DNA from: Botryococcus braunii
Taxonomy: Eukaryota; Chlorophyta; Trebouxiophyceae
Assembly (NCBI GenBank): GCA_002005505.1
Contig: KV908720.1
Location: 12,501 to 45,285 of the forward strand
Direction of reading: 5' to 3'
DNA: 32,785 nt
The notes under the pieces were generated by a model that was not told where the DNA came from, made no database searches, and was given only the letters and a program-made list of their open reading frames with translations. Numbering within the stretch: position 1 is the stretch's first letter; each line of letters begins with the position of its first letter. Below, piece by piece: positions 21,236-32,785 of the stretch. The position numbers and the translations under genes were made by a program.

Positions 21236-21420
21236 CGCGTTCCGTCTTTAGACCATTCTAGTTTGTACCACAATCCAGCATCACAACACCGCAGATGCTC
21301 ATTCATGATAGGACGTACTTATGCCAACAAAAGGCGCGCTCCAAAGGTCCCAGGTGCAGGGGCCAACCTGATCGTCTTATCTTAATATCAACATCTCTCA
21401 CATTCATTGCGGGGCTCCAC
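21236..21420. repeat. Conserved flank downstream of minisatellite (alpha, copy B)
   Basis: Counterpart of 4,191-4,375, with one T missing (GCGCGCTCCAAAG for GCGCGCTTCCAAAG). Confidence 0.85.
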
Positions 21421-21684
21421 ATCTCGTTCCATATTTTTCTCGGTTTGTTCACTGCCCCCAACTTTCTTAACCCCACCCCTGCCCCCCAAACTTACTTGCG
21501 TCTCTCCTTCCAATCACCGTCGAAAATCAAGTAAATACAAATAACAACAACAACAGCAGCATTAGCAGCAGCAACAACAATCATTAGTCCTTCCTGACTT
21601 TGGAGTTCAGTTGCGAATCCGCATCCCATTTGCAAAAGCGCGCACACAAAAATTGTCTGGGGCACAGAATGAGCTCTGCAAGGC

Positions 21685-21888
21685 TCAAGGCCCTTCAGAA
21701 GCTTGGATGCACTCCCGGATGGTTGCAGCCACCGCCTCTGCGCGCCGCCACATGCAGGGCTGGAACAGCTCCGCCTCCGTAATGATGCCCTCCAACACGT
21801 CAGGCATGTGGCATGAACCACCACCGGGGTGCTTGTCAGCCCATGCGCGGGACTCTCTATTCCACCACTGCAGCACGCTGAAGGAGGC
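21685..21888 (-). pseudogene. Ankyrin-like gene, C-terminal fragment only (module alpha, copy B)
   Basis: Identical in extent and protein to the fragment at 4,639-4,842, including the GCGATACCTGCATAC duplication at its edge. Confidence 0.85.
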
Positions 21889-22602
21889 GATACCTGCATA
21901 CAAATCCTGGGCGATACCTGCATACACTTCAGGCCTATCCACTGAGCACGTGGGACGATGTTCCTTCTATGCATAATCTCGCACTTAGGCAAGGGAGGTT
22001 GGCAACTTCCCATCTGGGGTCCCTATGTGTGAAGGAAAATGGGTCCTCTCGTCAAGCTCTCCGAGTATTCCTCCCCCTGTCTCTGTAGAGTCAAGAGTTA
22101 GTGGTGAGTTCCTATAAGTTCTTTAGGAAAGTGTTCCTTAGGACTGGGAGAACACATGATTTACCACTGAGCTCACTGTAGTCCTCGTACCGGGAGGGAT
22201 CTCAGCAGCCCGTGCTTGCATGACTGCTCGGCGGGAGTGTGATGTTTTTTCATGGGGCTTCACACTGTTACATTGTCTGCAGAGTGGCATGTGTTCTCCT
22301 TCTTTACTTAAACGGTACTTCAGATTGGTTGGTGGTATTCGGTGGGGTTGTACCAGAAGTAACGCCCCTTTCTCTAGACTTCGGGAGATTGTTCCATAAA
22401 CAACGTCCTACTTTGGTATATGTCCTTTAGGTTAACGTTCTTCTCCAACGGCCTCTTGGCTCTGGCAGGATGTCTCCAATGTCGTCTGCAAGCCCTGGGT
22501 AAAACCTCGGTTGGTGGCATACATCCCCTCCGCTTCCCCACTGTATACTCACTGTGCTTGTGCTTTTGCCGTTGTGCGTGATATGGGGTACTTTGCGGTT
22601 CA
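21889..22602. other. Interval without a recognisable gene between alpha and beta (copy B)
   Basis: Counterpart of 4,843-5,562, with a few single-base deletions (for example GTCTCCAATG for GTCTCCTAATG near 22,472). The 63-codon frame is at 22,239-22,430. Confidence 0.45.
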
Positions 22603-23775
<1,173 letters not shown>

Positions 23776-23879
23776 CGTGCGCGTACAAAAAATCCAGTCA
23801 CGGACGCCCAGAACATTGCCTCTCAAATTACAAACATCATTCACGTGCCAGGGCAGAAGTACTTTTAGGGCACCTGTGC

Positions 23880-24555
23880 TCCGTCCTGTCCAGCTGGTCA
23901 CCGCGTTCCTACTTCACAACACATTTCATCCAGACACCACTAATGCCAATAACAACTTTCATCTGGCCACCGCTTTCCAACTTCAAAACACATCTCATCC
24001 AGACATCACTATCTTTTCTGAATAACAACTTTCATCTGGCCACCGCTTTCCAACTTCCTAACACATGTCATCCAGACACCACTATCTTTTCTGAATTAAA
24101 AACTTTCATCTGGCCACCGCTTTCCAACTTCACAACACATCTCATCCAGACACCACTATCTTTTCTGAATAACAACTTTCATCTGGCCACCGCTTTCCAA
24201 TTTCACAACACATCTCATCCAGACACCACTATCTTTTCTGAATAACAACTTTCATCTGGCCACCGCTTTCCAACTTCACAACACATCTCATCCAGACACC
24301 ACTATCTTTTCTGAATAACAACTTTAATTTGGCCACCGCTTTCCAACTTCACAACACATCTCATCCAGACACCACTATCTTTTCTGAATAACAACTTTAA
24401 TTTGGCCACCGCTTTCCAACTTCACAACACATCTCATCCAGACACCACTATCTTTTCTGAATAACAGCTGTCATCTGGCCACCGCTTTCCACCTTCACAA
24501 CACATCTCATCCAGACACCACTATCTTTTCTGAATAACAGCTGTCATCCGGCCAC
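23880..24555 (+). repeat. 73-bp minisatellite array (beta, copy B)
   Basis: Counterpart of 6,330-7,010, with the same unit order. Confidence 0.95.
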
Positions 24556-24740
24556 CGCGTTCCGTCTCCAGACCATTCTAGTTTGTACCACAATCCAGCC
24601 TCACAACACCGCAGATGCCCATTCATGATAGGACGTACTTATGCCAACAAAAGGCGCGCCTCCAAAGGTCCCAGGTGCAGGGGCCAACCTGATCGTCTTA
24701 TATTACTATCAACATCTCTCACATTCATTGCGGGGCTCCA
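24556..24740. repeat. Conserved flank downstream of minisatellite (beta, copy B)
   Basis: Counterpart of 7,011-7,200. TATATTACTATC replaces TCTTAATATC near 24,700. Confidence 0.85.
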
Positions 24741-24997
24741 CATCTCTTTCCATATTTTTCTCGGTTTGTTCACTGCCCCCACTTTTCTTAACCCTCCCCC
24801 AGACTTACTTGCGTCTCTGCTTCCAATCACCATCGAAAATCCAGTAAAAAAAAATAACAACAACAACAGCAGCAGTAGCAGCAGCAACAACAATCATTAG
24901 TCGTTCCTGACTTTGGAGTTCAGTTGCGAATCCGCATCCCATTTGCAAAAGCGCGCACACAAAAATTGTCTGGGGCACAGAATGAGCTCTGCAAGGC

Positions 24998-26287
24998 TCA
25001 AGGCCCTTCAGAAGCTTGGATGCACTCCCGGATGGTTGCAGCCACCGCCTCTGCGCGCCGCCACATGCAGGGCTGGAACAGCTCCGCCTCCGTAATGATG
25101 CCCTCCAACACGTCAGGCATGTGGCATGAACCACCACCGGGGTGCTTGTCAGCCCATGCGCGGGACTCTCTATTCCACCACTGCAGCACGCTGAAGGAGG
25201 CCGCCTTCCACGCTGCCACCTCCCCCTTCAGGTGGTCAGCTGTTTCTGGGTCGATCAGTGACACGACGTACGCAGTGTACCGCGCTGACGGAGTTGCTCG
25301 CGCCGCCAAGGGGGAAAAGTCCATATCCTCAATCCCCCTGACCAGCTCTCCCATCATACCTGCCCATTCCCCTGGTGGAAGATACCATAGTTCGCAAAGA
25401 GTACTTGTGTACCAGAAGAATGGCAGGCTCTTGCCTGGTGGCGGTAGCCATCCCTTTTGCACGGCATGCTCCAGAATCGCGAAATTTCCAGTCTCTACAG
25501 CCAATGTGAATGCCAGCTCTGTCCAGGTTGGGTTCTTGCTTAGCAGGAGGTCGAAGAAGGCCAAGTCAGGACCCTCTAACGCAGCTTGCAAGAGGCAGTC
25601 GGCCCTGGCCACCGGTGGGGCGCCTCTGTCTAAAAGGAGGCTTGCCCCATCTAGCCAGCCCAGTTTAATGGCCGCTGTCAAGGCCCTGGCATGGTCGAGG
25701 CTGCCCGCGTCCACTGCGGAGTCCCTGAGCAGACCCAGATCCCTTCTGTGGACAGCAAAGTCCGCTTCCAAATGCTCAGTCCTCATATTCCGAGCGGTGA
25801 GTTTGGTGAGGATGTCATTGTCCATATACCCCATGAACTCCCAGACGGACTCTTCTTCTCTTATTTCTCCATCCTCTGCACTGAGCTGGAAGGGGCAGCC
25901 TTGGTCAATGGCATACAGTACAGCTGCCTGGCCCCCCAATCTCGCAACGACCACCCATAGAAGTGGTAAATCATGAAAGTTTACACGACGGCGGATGACG
26001 GCTTTCAGTACGGCCTCAAAGGCAGAGCCCTTGCGCTCTTGCCTGAGCAGCCTAAGAAAAAATGACCAATCAATATAGGTGTCATCATCGATCAGGACCG
26101 AAGTAAGTGCTGGTATGGAAAGGTTTGACTGCTTGAGCATCCACGCCGCAATGGAGTCCTCTTCAATCATAAGGGCACAGAGCACAGCCTCAGCCCTGTC
26201 CTCGTCTGTCAACAAGTTGTTTTGCCACGCAGCTTGGACCCTGAAGCTGTCCTTTGCACAAAGTGACGATCGAAGAGCGTGGTTCGC
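24998..26287 (-). CDS. Ankyrin-repeat-like protein, main exon (copy B)
   Basis: The same 405-codon core frame (26,215 to 24,998) as copy A, extended to the candidate acceptor at 26,288. The protein is identical to copy A except at Arg71 to Lys, Asp77 to Arg, Ser79 to Asn and Phe81 to His (copy A numbering from the TTG). All seven nucleotide changes are non-synonymous and clustered (25,973-26,005). Repeat content and the unassigned Trp-rich C-terminus are as in copy A. The TGA upstream of the frame is also present, at 26,300-26,302. Confidence 0.65.
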   Translation of the reverse strand, partial: ANHALRSSLCAKDSFRVQAAWQNNLLTDEDRAEAVLCALMIEEDSIAAWMLKQSNLSIPALTSVLIDDDTYIDWSFFLRLLRQERKGSAFEAVLKAVIRRRVNFHDLPLLWVVVARLGGQAAVLYAIDQGCPFQLSAEDGEIREEESVWEFMGYMDNDILTKLTARNMRTEHLEADFAVHRRDLGLLRDSAVDAGSLDHARALTAAIKLGWLDGASLLLDRGAPPVARADCLLQAALEGPDLAFFDLLLSKNPTWTELAFTLAVETGNFAILEHAVQKGWLPPPGKSLPFFWYTSTLCELWYLPPGEWAGMMGELVRGIEDMDFSPLAARATPSARYTAYVVSLIDPETADHLKGEVAAWKAASFSVLQWWNRESRAWADKHPGGGSCHMPDVLEGIITEAELFQPCMWRRAEAVAATIRECIQASEGP

Positions 26288-26829
26288 CTGCAGGCATACT
26301 CAAACTTGTTGGTCCATGGCCAGTTGCACTGCAGAAGGTATAAGGTACGGCCGTCACTGCCTAATGAAGCCGTCCTTACACATTCAAACTCAGCATTCTA
26401 GTGTTTTTAACGCTCTACAGTGCAGCAACGCTGTTTATGAGAGCGAGAGGCCCCCCCAAAAAAAAAAAAAAAAAAAACAGAGCTTTTTGCCAGCTCTCTG
26501 CCCCACCTCCCTGTCGGACAACGTAGTGCAGGGGGCAAAATCAGCAGAAAAATACTAATGCGAATTGGGGCCAAGTTCTGCCAATTCTTGCTGCAATAAT
26601 GTGAACAACAACTAGCATCCCTTCAGCCAACGCTACTGCCTTCCCATACAAAGATGGCCATGGAGCAACTTGGCCACCTTGGTTGTCATGCCCCTCTGCA
26701 AAGTTTCTAGCCGATTTACAGCACCCAGATCCTTCAAGGGGAGTATGTCCTTCAAAGGGTTATGGCAATAAGCGTCAAAAGTAAGGTCGCAACACAGGCA
26801 GCCACATCCTGCGCAGGAGAGGGGAATAC

Positions 26830-26898
26830 CTGTTCTCTGTCTTGGATTCCCGAGGCATCCTTCATCGTCTGCTCCTCCTCCAAACTCACGTCTGCCAT
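26830..26898 (-). CDS. Candidate first coding exon of the ankyrin-like gene (copy B)
   Basis: Identical to 9,286-9,354: ATG at 26,898 in GCCATGG context, 23 codons, donor CAG|GTATTC. The proposed intron (26,288-26,829) is 542 nt and contains the poly-A run near 26,458. The same caveats apply. Confidence 0.35.
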
Positions 26899-28423
26899 GG
26901 CGTTGTTACTATCACCTGCACCATCAGGCACCCTTACGTCAGCAAATCCCGAACAGAAATCGGCTTTCCCGGTGGCGGTAGACTGCGGATCAGGCTAGAT
27001 AGTGGGCCAGAGTGGAATCGGCCCGGCCACTGTCGGAAATATAGGCGCCTCCCCAAGGGAGAGGGAGAATGGTGCCTTCGGGACCCCACTCAGTCCTCGG
27101 CCCACGCAGCAACAAACACAGATAGACTGATGATGAAAATATGACTTTCCAGCGTGACACTTCATTGTGGCATTCCACTCTTACACTGTGGCATTGTGAA
27201 GTGTGAACTTGCGTCATTTCAGCAAGGCATGTTGCATACAGTTGCCAAGAGTATGTCTTTAGTGGGGGCGTGTTTTGAGATTACACTGCTTGCTAGGCCC
27301 AAATCAAAACACAACAGACAAGCCCACATATCCTCCACATCCAGGTGAGGACCAGGAAAGGGCAACAAAGTCATGCCCAGGTCACTACATGCCGTGCAGG
27401 AGGCGGTACCAGCCATAAATTTGTAGTTTGAGAATCACAAAAACACAAGGACACAACATGAAAGTTCCTTGACAACTTGATTTTTCTCCACTACGTGAGC
27501 GCAACAATGACAGTGCAACACCGTCATGTAATCTTTGCGACTAGGTCCAACATTCCCACAGACTGTCAGAACTTGGAACATTGCCAAGACCGTCGCAACT
27601 CAGTAACAGGGTCATCAACCCCATGCCTCTCCCAGGCAGTTCGCGGAAAACTCAGCTTCTGCAGTGGCGCCGTGCATCATAAGTAAACCCAAAGGCTTGC
27701 ATTAAGCCTTTAAACACAACAAAACTTCATCAATTTCCCGAGGCACCTCGTGAAGCCCTTGAGATTTTCATTTTCTGGTCTGTGAGAGAGGTGAACCAAG
27801 CCACGATCTTGCCTGTGAGGCGTGGACGCTCTCCACGCCAGCTCAAGCGCAGCAAGGTAACCTCTCGACAGACTTCAAATGAGATTTCCTAAACCGCGCC
27901 GTGTGTATTCGCATTACCAATGCGCGCCAACGCCCCTCCGATTACCTCCTGTTCGGCCCGCAGAAAACTTCAGTCAGCTCTCGATGCCGCAAAGAAAACA
28001 TGGATAGCCTCCAATTCCCATCGTTCGCTGTGCTATAGCATCATGTTTTCAGATGTGACCAACGTCTGTGGCAGTCTTCACGATGGAGGAAGGAAAAAGG
28101 AACAGGGGGCGAGAGCCACACAATCCCACCAATTCAAAGCATCCACCGGTGATCGTACCCCTAGAAACCTGTATCAGCGTGGGTTATTATATTGCGAACA
28201 GAGTCCGGAACCCCCCAAATGACCGCCGATGCTCCCCAGAGACTCCCCGATTACGCATCGTTTGACCCAGAATGAATTCAACAAATGATTTCAATATGAA
28301 TTATCACACAACAAGGGCAGGAACAGGCAAGCGCGCTGTTTGAGGTGTAGCTAAGCAGTGCGGAAGACGCCAGCATGCGCCAGAATGCACCAACTCGTCC
28401 GTCAGAGGGTCGCAGGGTGCAGC
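26899..28423. other. Interval without a recognisable gene upstream of the ankyrin-like gene (copy B)
   Basis: Counterpart of 9,355-10,879, with no difference noticed apart from the offset. Confidence 0.45.
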
Positions 28424-28994
28424 GACCCGCACGTGGTTTGAAGTACAATACCTCTCGGCCGCCATCCCACACTGCTCCCGCCCCTTAGCTTACAGAACAC
28501 CTGAAATTGTTTCGCCGGCGATTTCGCCGCCAGCGTGCGTCTCGTACGGTACAAGACGTACCTCACATTTCCGACTTGTACTTTCATGGCCGATAGATTC
28601 GGCGTCACGCTCTCCCTGACAGAGAAATCGCGGTCACCGTCAGGACCATGACCTACCGCACTTGCCCAAATCCCGCTTTGCAACAGACGCTTCCACAGGA
28701 GAAGTCCCTGTTTGCGGACGGCTAAACCTGAGGAAAAACCATATCACGACCCGCACGTGGTTTGAAGTACAATACCTCTCGGCCGCCATCCCACACTGCT
28801 CCCGCGGCGGGAGTCCCGCCCCTTAGCTTACAGAACACCTGAAATTGTTTCGCCGGCGATTTCGCCGGCAGCGTGGGTCTCGTACGGTACAAGACGTACC
28901 TCACATTTCCAACTTGTACTTTCATGGCCGATAGATTCGGCGTCACGCTCTCCCTGACAGAGAAATCGCGGTCACCGTCAGGACCATGACCTAC
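28424..28994 (-). repeat. Tandem repeat of about 320 bp, 1.8 units (copy B)
   Basis: Units start at 28,424 and 28,748, a period of 324 bp. Both keep the ACAGAACACCTGAAATTGTT segment that unit 1 of copy A has lost, so copy B shows the ancestral state. Confidence 0.8.
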
Positions 28995-29458
28995 CTTGGT
29001 TTCGTCTTGGTGTTCATGGCCTCCCCATTGACATGGGCCGCAGACAACGGCTTCCGCGTCTTCAGCGCCTGTGTGATATGTGTGGCTCCTCTGTGGGTGA
29101 TGAACACCACTTTGTCTTTCACTGTCCCGCTCTTACAGCGGTGCGGGACCGTTATCCCCACTTGTTTGTGGGTCCTTCTAGATCTCTTCGGCAGTTCATT
29201 TGGCACACTGACTTGCGTGCGGTCGTCTCCTTTATCTCGATGCATTCCAGGCTCGTGCTGATTTACGCCGGCTACGGTGACTTGGCCGCAGCCACGTCTG
29301 TGGCTGCCCCCCCCCCCCTTATCCCCCCTTCCCCTTTCGTTTGCTCAGTTATGCCTTCGCTCTTCGCTTGGCCACTTCTTGTGGTCAGTTCTTCCTAGTT
29401 TTGGCTTGTGTGTGTGTTGTGGACATCTCATCATGCCCTCGTGGCTGGACAGATGTAA
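28995..29458 (+). pseudogene. LINE-type retrotransposon C-terminal fragment with zinc knuckle (copy B)
   Basis: Counterpart of 11,431-11,894. One G is lost (CTCGATGC versus CTCGGATGC near 29,238), shifting the frame after residue VSFIS and replacing the C-terminus. The 3' hairpin (29,288-29,307) and the tail-to-tail junction are kept. Confidence 0.75.
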
Positions 29459-30853
29459 TTTCTTCTGCTGTTACAAGAGTGGAGTAAAAAAGACCAGCCC
29501 AATGTTCAGGGACCCAAACCCCCAATGTGTCAAGCTATGAGTCACACCCGGCGAGCGGCCAGCTGGCGACCCACAGCCGCCGCAATGATGAAACTGACCC
29601 GACGAATGACAAAATATCCCTCCACATCTTCTTGAGCAATGATGGCTTGGTTCAAAAGCCCCTGGAGCCTCTGCAACAAGGCCAGCGCATCAGCATGCAA
29701 CCCTCCAAATGTTTCGAAGGCGAAGGCTTGGAAAGCCACAGGCGGCTGCTGACGCGACAACAAGACAGCATAGCGGGTCTGCTTGTCTTGGGCAGCGCGC
29801 GCGGCGGCCCCACCCGGCACGAAGTGCAGCAAGTTGGCAACTGTGAGTGGGGAAGAGCCAACGATGTCGATATAAAGGTCACGCCCCTCCTCCCACGCAT
29901 GGAGGCGGAGGTCTGCGCGACGGCGTTCCTGGCCAGGGACAGGGGTGGGAAAGGCGGGTTCCCGGTGACCCGCTGACGAGCTGAGGTAAGGACAGCGTCC
30001 AGGCCGTTACGAACGGAGTAATGTCGGCCGACAATGGCAACATCCCCCCCTGAGGTGCAGTGGACCGCGTGGTCGCCCCAGACATCCAACTCCCTCAAGC
30101 AGCACGGGCATTGGGAGCCAGGGTGGAAAATGGGGATCAAGAGCTGGTATTGAAGGCGGCAGCGGAACGACGCAGGGGGCATGGTCTGCTGCAAATGGGG
30201 AACTGGGAGAGCCAGCAGCCAATCAGACGCTCCCGGCTGTGTAAGAGACTGGAGCACAGCGATCCGAGCGAGCAGGGTCATCAAGAACCTCCCGGTATGC
30301 GCGGCGAGACAAGGGTTTGGACAGCCGGGCTTGCACTTTGTTGCGGACAAAATCCGGATCCTCGAAGAGCGCCGCATCGAAATCAGGAACAAGGGCGCAG
30401 TAGTCAGCCTTGGCAGCTAGGGCAGCGGGGACAAGAGGGGCAGTGGATGTCCCCAGAAGGCGGTCCTGAAGGGGGGCGGTCTGCGTGACGGAGGCGAGAT
30501 AGGCACAAGGCAGAAGGGAAGTGGCCTTAGTGACCCCTAGACCCCCCTGGGCAATAGGCAAGCCAGCCAAGGTTTGCTGCAAAGGGCCAAAACCACCACC
30601 ACCAGCTGTGACAATGGATTGGAGGACCTGGGTTTGGAGCATATCAAAGGTCACCAAAGCTTGCGCAGCTGCAGCTGGCGGCATGGTCCGAGCTGTGAAA
30701 ACCACCTTGCAGGTCCCAAGGCAACTGCGAAGCAAGAGAAGCTCGGCTTGGGGGTTGCGGAGAATCGGCAAACGCTGGAGCGAGGCTGCCACGGCATCAA
30801 CGTGCGCCTGGGCTACGGAAGCCGCGTACTCGACTGACACGGTGACCGCACTT
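29454..30853 (-). pseudogene. Non-LTR retrotransposon fragment: RT thumb, Zn motif, endonuclease-like C-terminus (copy B)
   Basis: Counterpart of 11,890-13,290. It shares the frameshift near 30,285 and has one more: CCCGGTGACC for CCCGGGTGACC near 29,963. That shift breaks the frame between the Zn motif and the endonuclease-like tail, which is continuous in copy A. One substitution (GCTGCGG to GTTGCGG near 30,341) changes a residue. Confidence 0.85.
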
Positions 30854-30960
30854 CTTCTTCTTCTTCTACCGCACTTGCCCAAATCCCGCTTTGCAACAGA
30901 CGCTTCCACAGGAGAAGTCCCTGTTTGCGGACGGCTAAACCTGAGGAAAAACCATATCAC
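30845..30960. repeat. Chimeric junction with (CTT)n and segment of the 300-bp repeat (copy B)
   Basis: Counterpart of 13,282-13,397. The ACCGCACTT direct repeats are at 30,845 and 30,868. Confidence 0.75.
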
Positions 30961-31953
30961 GGGTTTAAGTTATATCTGAGTCGTTTTCGCATGGTCTCTG
31001 GGCTGTTTAGTTATCTTACGCTATGTTTTTCGTGCGCGATTTCGTACCGGTCGAGGTTTATCGGATCTCCTGGCCGCAATAGGAAGGGAAGCTGCGCAAC
31101 ACAGTGGCCAACGTTGGGAAAAACAACAACAAGCCGTTCTTAAACTGCATCCTGCCGCGAGAAATAATGTAGCTGGCAGGTAAGCGTGTTTTCCGTGCGT
31201 CAGAGATTAGGTGAATCCGTCTCTTTAAACAAACCACTGCGCTTGTACGTTAAGCTTTAGAAACATAACTTCAATTAAAATAGTATCCTGCAATATCTCA
31301 AGATTTGGGCCTCTGGTTTGTATGATATTCGTCTTTCTCTTGGCAGGTGTACTGGCCAATGTTTAAGAGTAACCTTTTCTTCACTCACCACATGTTTTCA
31401 ATCCTGTCGACTCATATATATATATAAGAAAATGATGTAGACGTAGTTTTTGGTTAGTTCTTGGTTGCAATGTCCCTGAATCAATATGGTCGTTTTGTGA
31501 TCAACCATGTTCAACCCCATGACGCTAACAGAATGAGTGGGGTGCAGGAAGAGGCTCTAGGAAAAGGATGCCTTTTGCGTGACTTTCTGTGGATGGTGTA
31601 AATCTTAGCACCGCACGTGGTATGGCTCAAAGTGAAGGTACGGTTCATGTACAAGTGTTGGACACTGAGTGGGAGACAAGTACAAAGTGGCTGGTCCAGA
31701 CATTAGTCGGTTGCCATGAATCTGTCATTTCAAGTTATCAGGACATCCAGTTTGGTTGCCGCAGCAGAGCACTTGCAAGAGGACTTGGGCACAAAAGTGA
31801 GACATTGTTGGGTTTGCAGGTGGCCCAAATGCATCAGAGATCAGGGGAAGACGAAACCTTGGGAGCAGCCCCGGATGCTGCCAGGGCCGGGTATGTCATA
31901 TCCATATGTCACATTCAAATGCTGTATGGGTTAGATGGCTGGGGTAGTGGGAG

Positions 31954-31955
<2 letters not shown>
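30961..31955. other. Interval without a recognisable gene (copy B)
   Basis: Counterpart of 13,398-14,393, with one G fewer at the left edge. Confidence 0.4.
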
Positions 31956-32044
<89 letters not shown>

Positions 32045-32121
32045 GTGTGTGTGTGTGCGCGCGTGCGTGCGGCGGGCGGGCGGGCGGGCGGGCGGGCGGG
32101 CATGCGTGCGTGCGTGCGTGC

Positions 32122-32196
<75 letters not shown>
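31956..32196 (+). repeat. (GT)n-(GC)n-(GGGC)7-(GTGC)n-(GT)n composite tract (copy B)
   Basis: Same order as 14,394-14,641. Seven G-triplets with single-C spacers lie at about 32,074-32,100. Confidence 0.95.
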
Positions 32197-32197
<1 letters not shown>

Positions 32198-32313
32198 TAT
32201 GCCAAGCAGTACATTGTAGTGGGTGTAGCCTCGTAGGCTTCGCGCCAGCATATGGTGTGTCGCTCGGGCCATACCAGCACTTTCATCGGTGCACGGCAAT
32301 CCCCGCCGAGTAT

Positions 32314-32508
<195 letters not shown>

Positions 32509-32555
32509 TAGATTTGTGAGTAGGTGGGTGTGGGTGGGTAAGTTGGTGGGTGTGT

Positions 32556-32785
<230 letters not shown>

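Overview
This is eukaryotic nuclear DNA. It shows kilobase-scale repeat layering, very long (CT)n, (GT)n, (CA)n and (GA)n microsatellites, decayed non-LTR retrotransposon pieces, a candidate spliced gene, and no operons or ribosome-binding sites. GC content is moderate and the coding style is Ala/Leu/Arg rich. Together with GDHA-type reverse-transcriptase C-termini and degenerate ankyrin proteins, this suggests an alga or other protist, but the sequence does not settle the species.

The dominant feature is a segmental tandem duplication. Copy A (261 to about 15,260) and copy B (17,221 to the window end at 32,785) align end to end with only scattered substitutions and small indels. The offset starts at 16,960, rises to about 17,564 and is about 17,562 at the end, mostly because one CT microsatellite grew from about 44 bp to about 500 bp. 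A spacer (about 15,360-17,220) lies between the copies. It holds the 3' part of an F-box-like gene that is intact only at the left end of copy B.

Each copy reads, left to right: 5' part of the F-box-like gene (minus); retrotransposon C-terminal fragment (plus); about 1.1 kb with small inverted and direct repeats; module alpha (CT/C tract, unique flank, CA tract, 73-bp minisatellite, conserved flank, truncated ankyrin-gene tail); about 0.7 kb without a gene; module beta (the same order, ending in a full-length ankyrin-like gene on the minus strand); about 1.5 kb without a gene; a repeat of about 300 bp in nearly two tandem copies; two different LINE fragments meeting tail to tail; about 1 kb without a gene; and a composite GT/GC/GA/CT microsatellite block. 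A sixth partial piece of the minisatellite plus flank opens the window (1-230).

The best functional gene is the ankyrin-like protein. Its 405-codon core is identical between copies except for one 33-bp cluster that changes four residues, three of them at alternating positions. A plausible 5' exon lies about 540 bp upstream. Everything else is repeat, retroelement debris or unassigned sequence. The near-identity of the copies means an uncollapsed-haplotype assembly artefact must be considered beside a real recent duplication.
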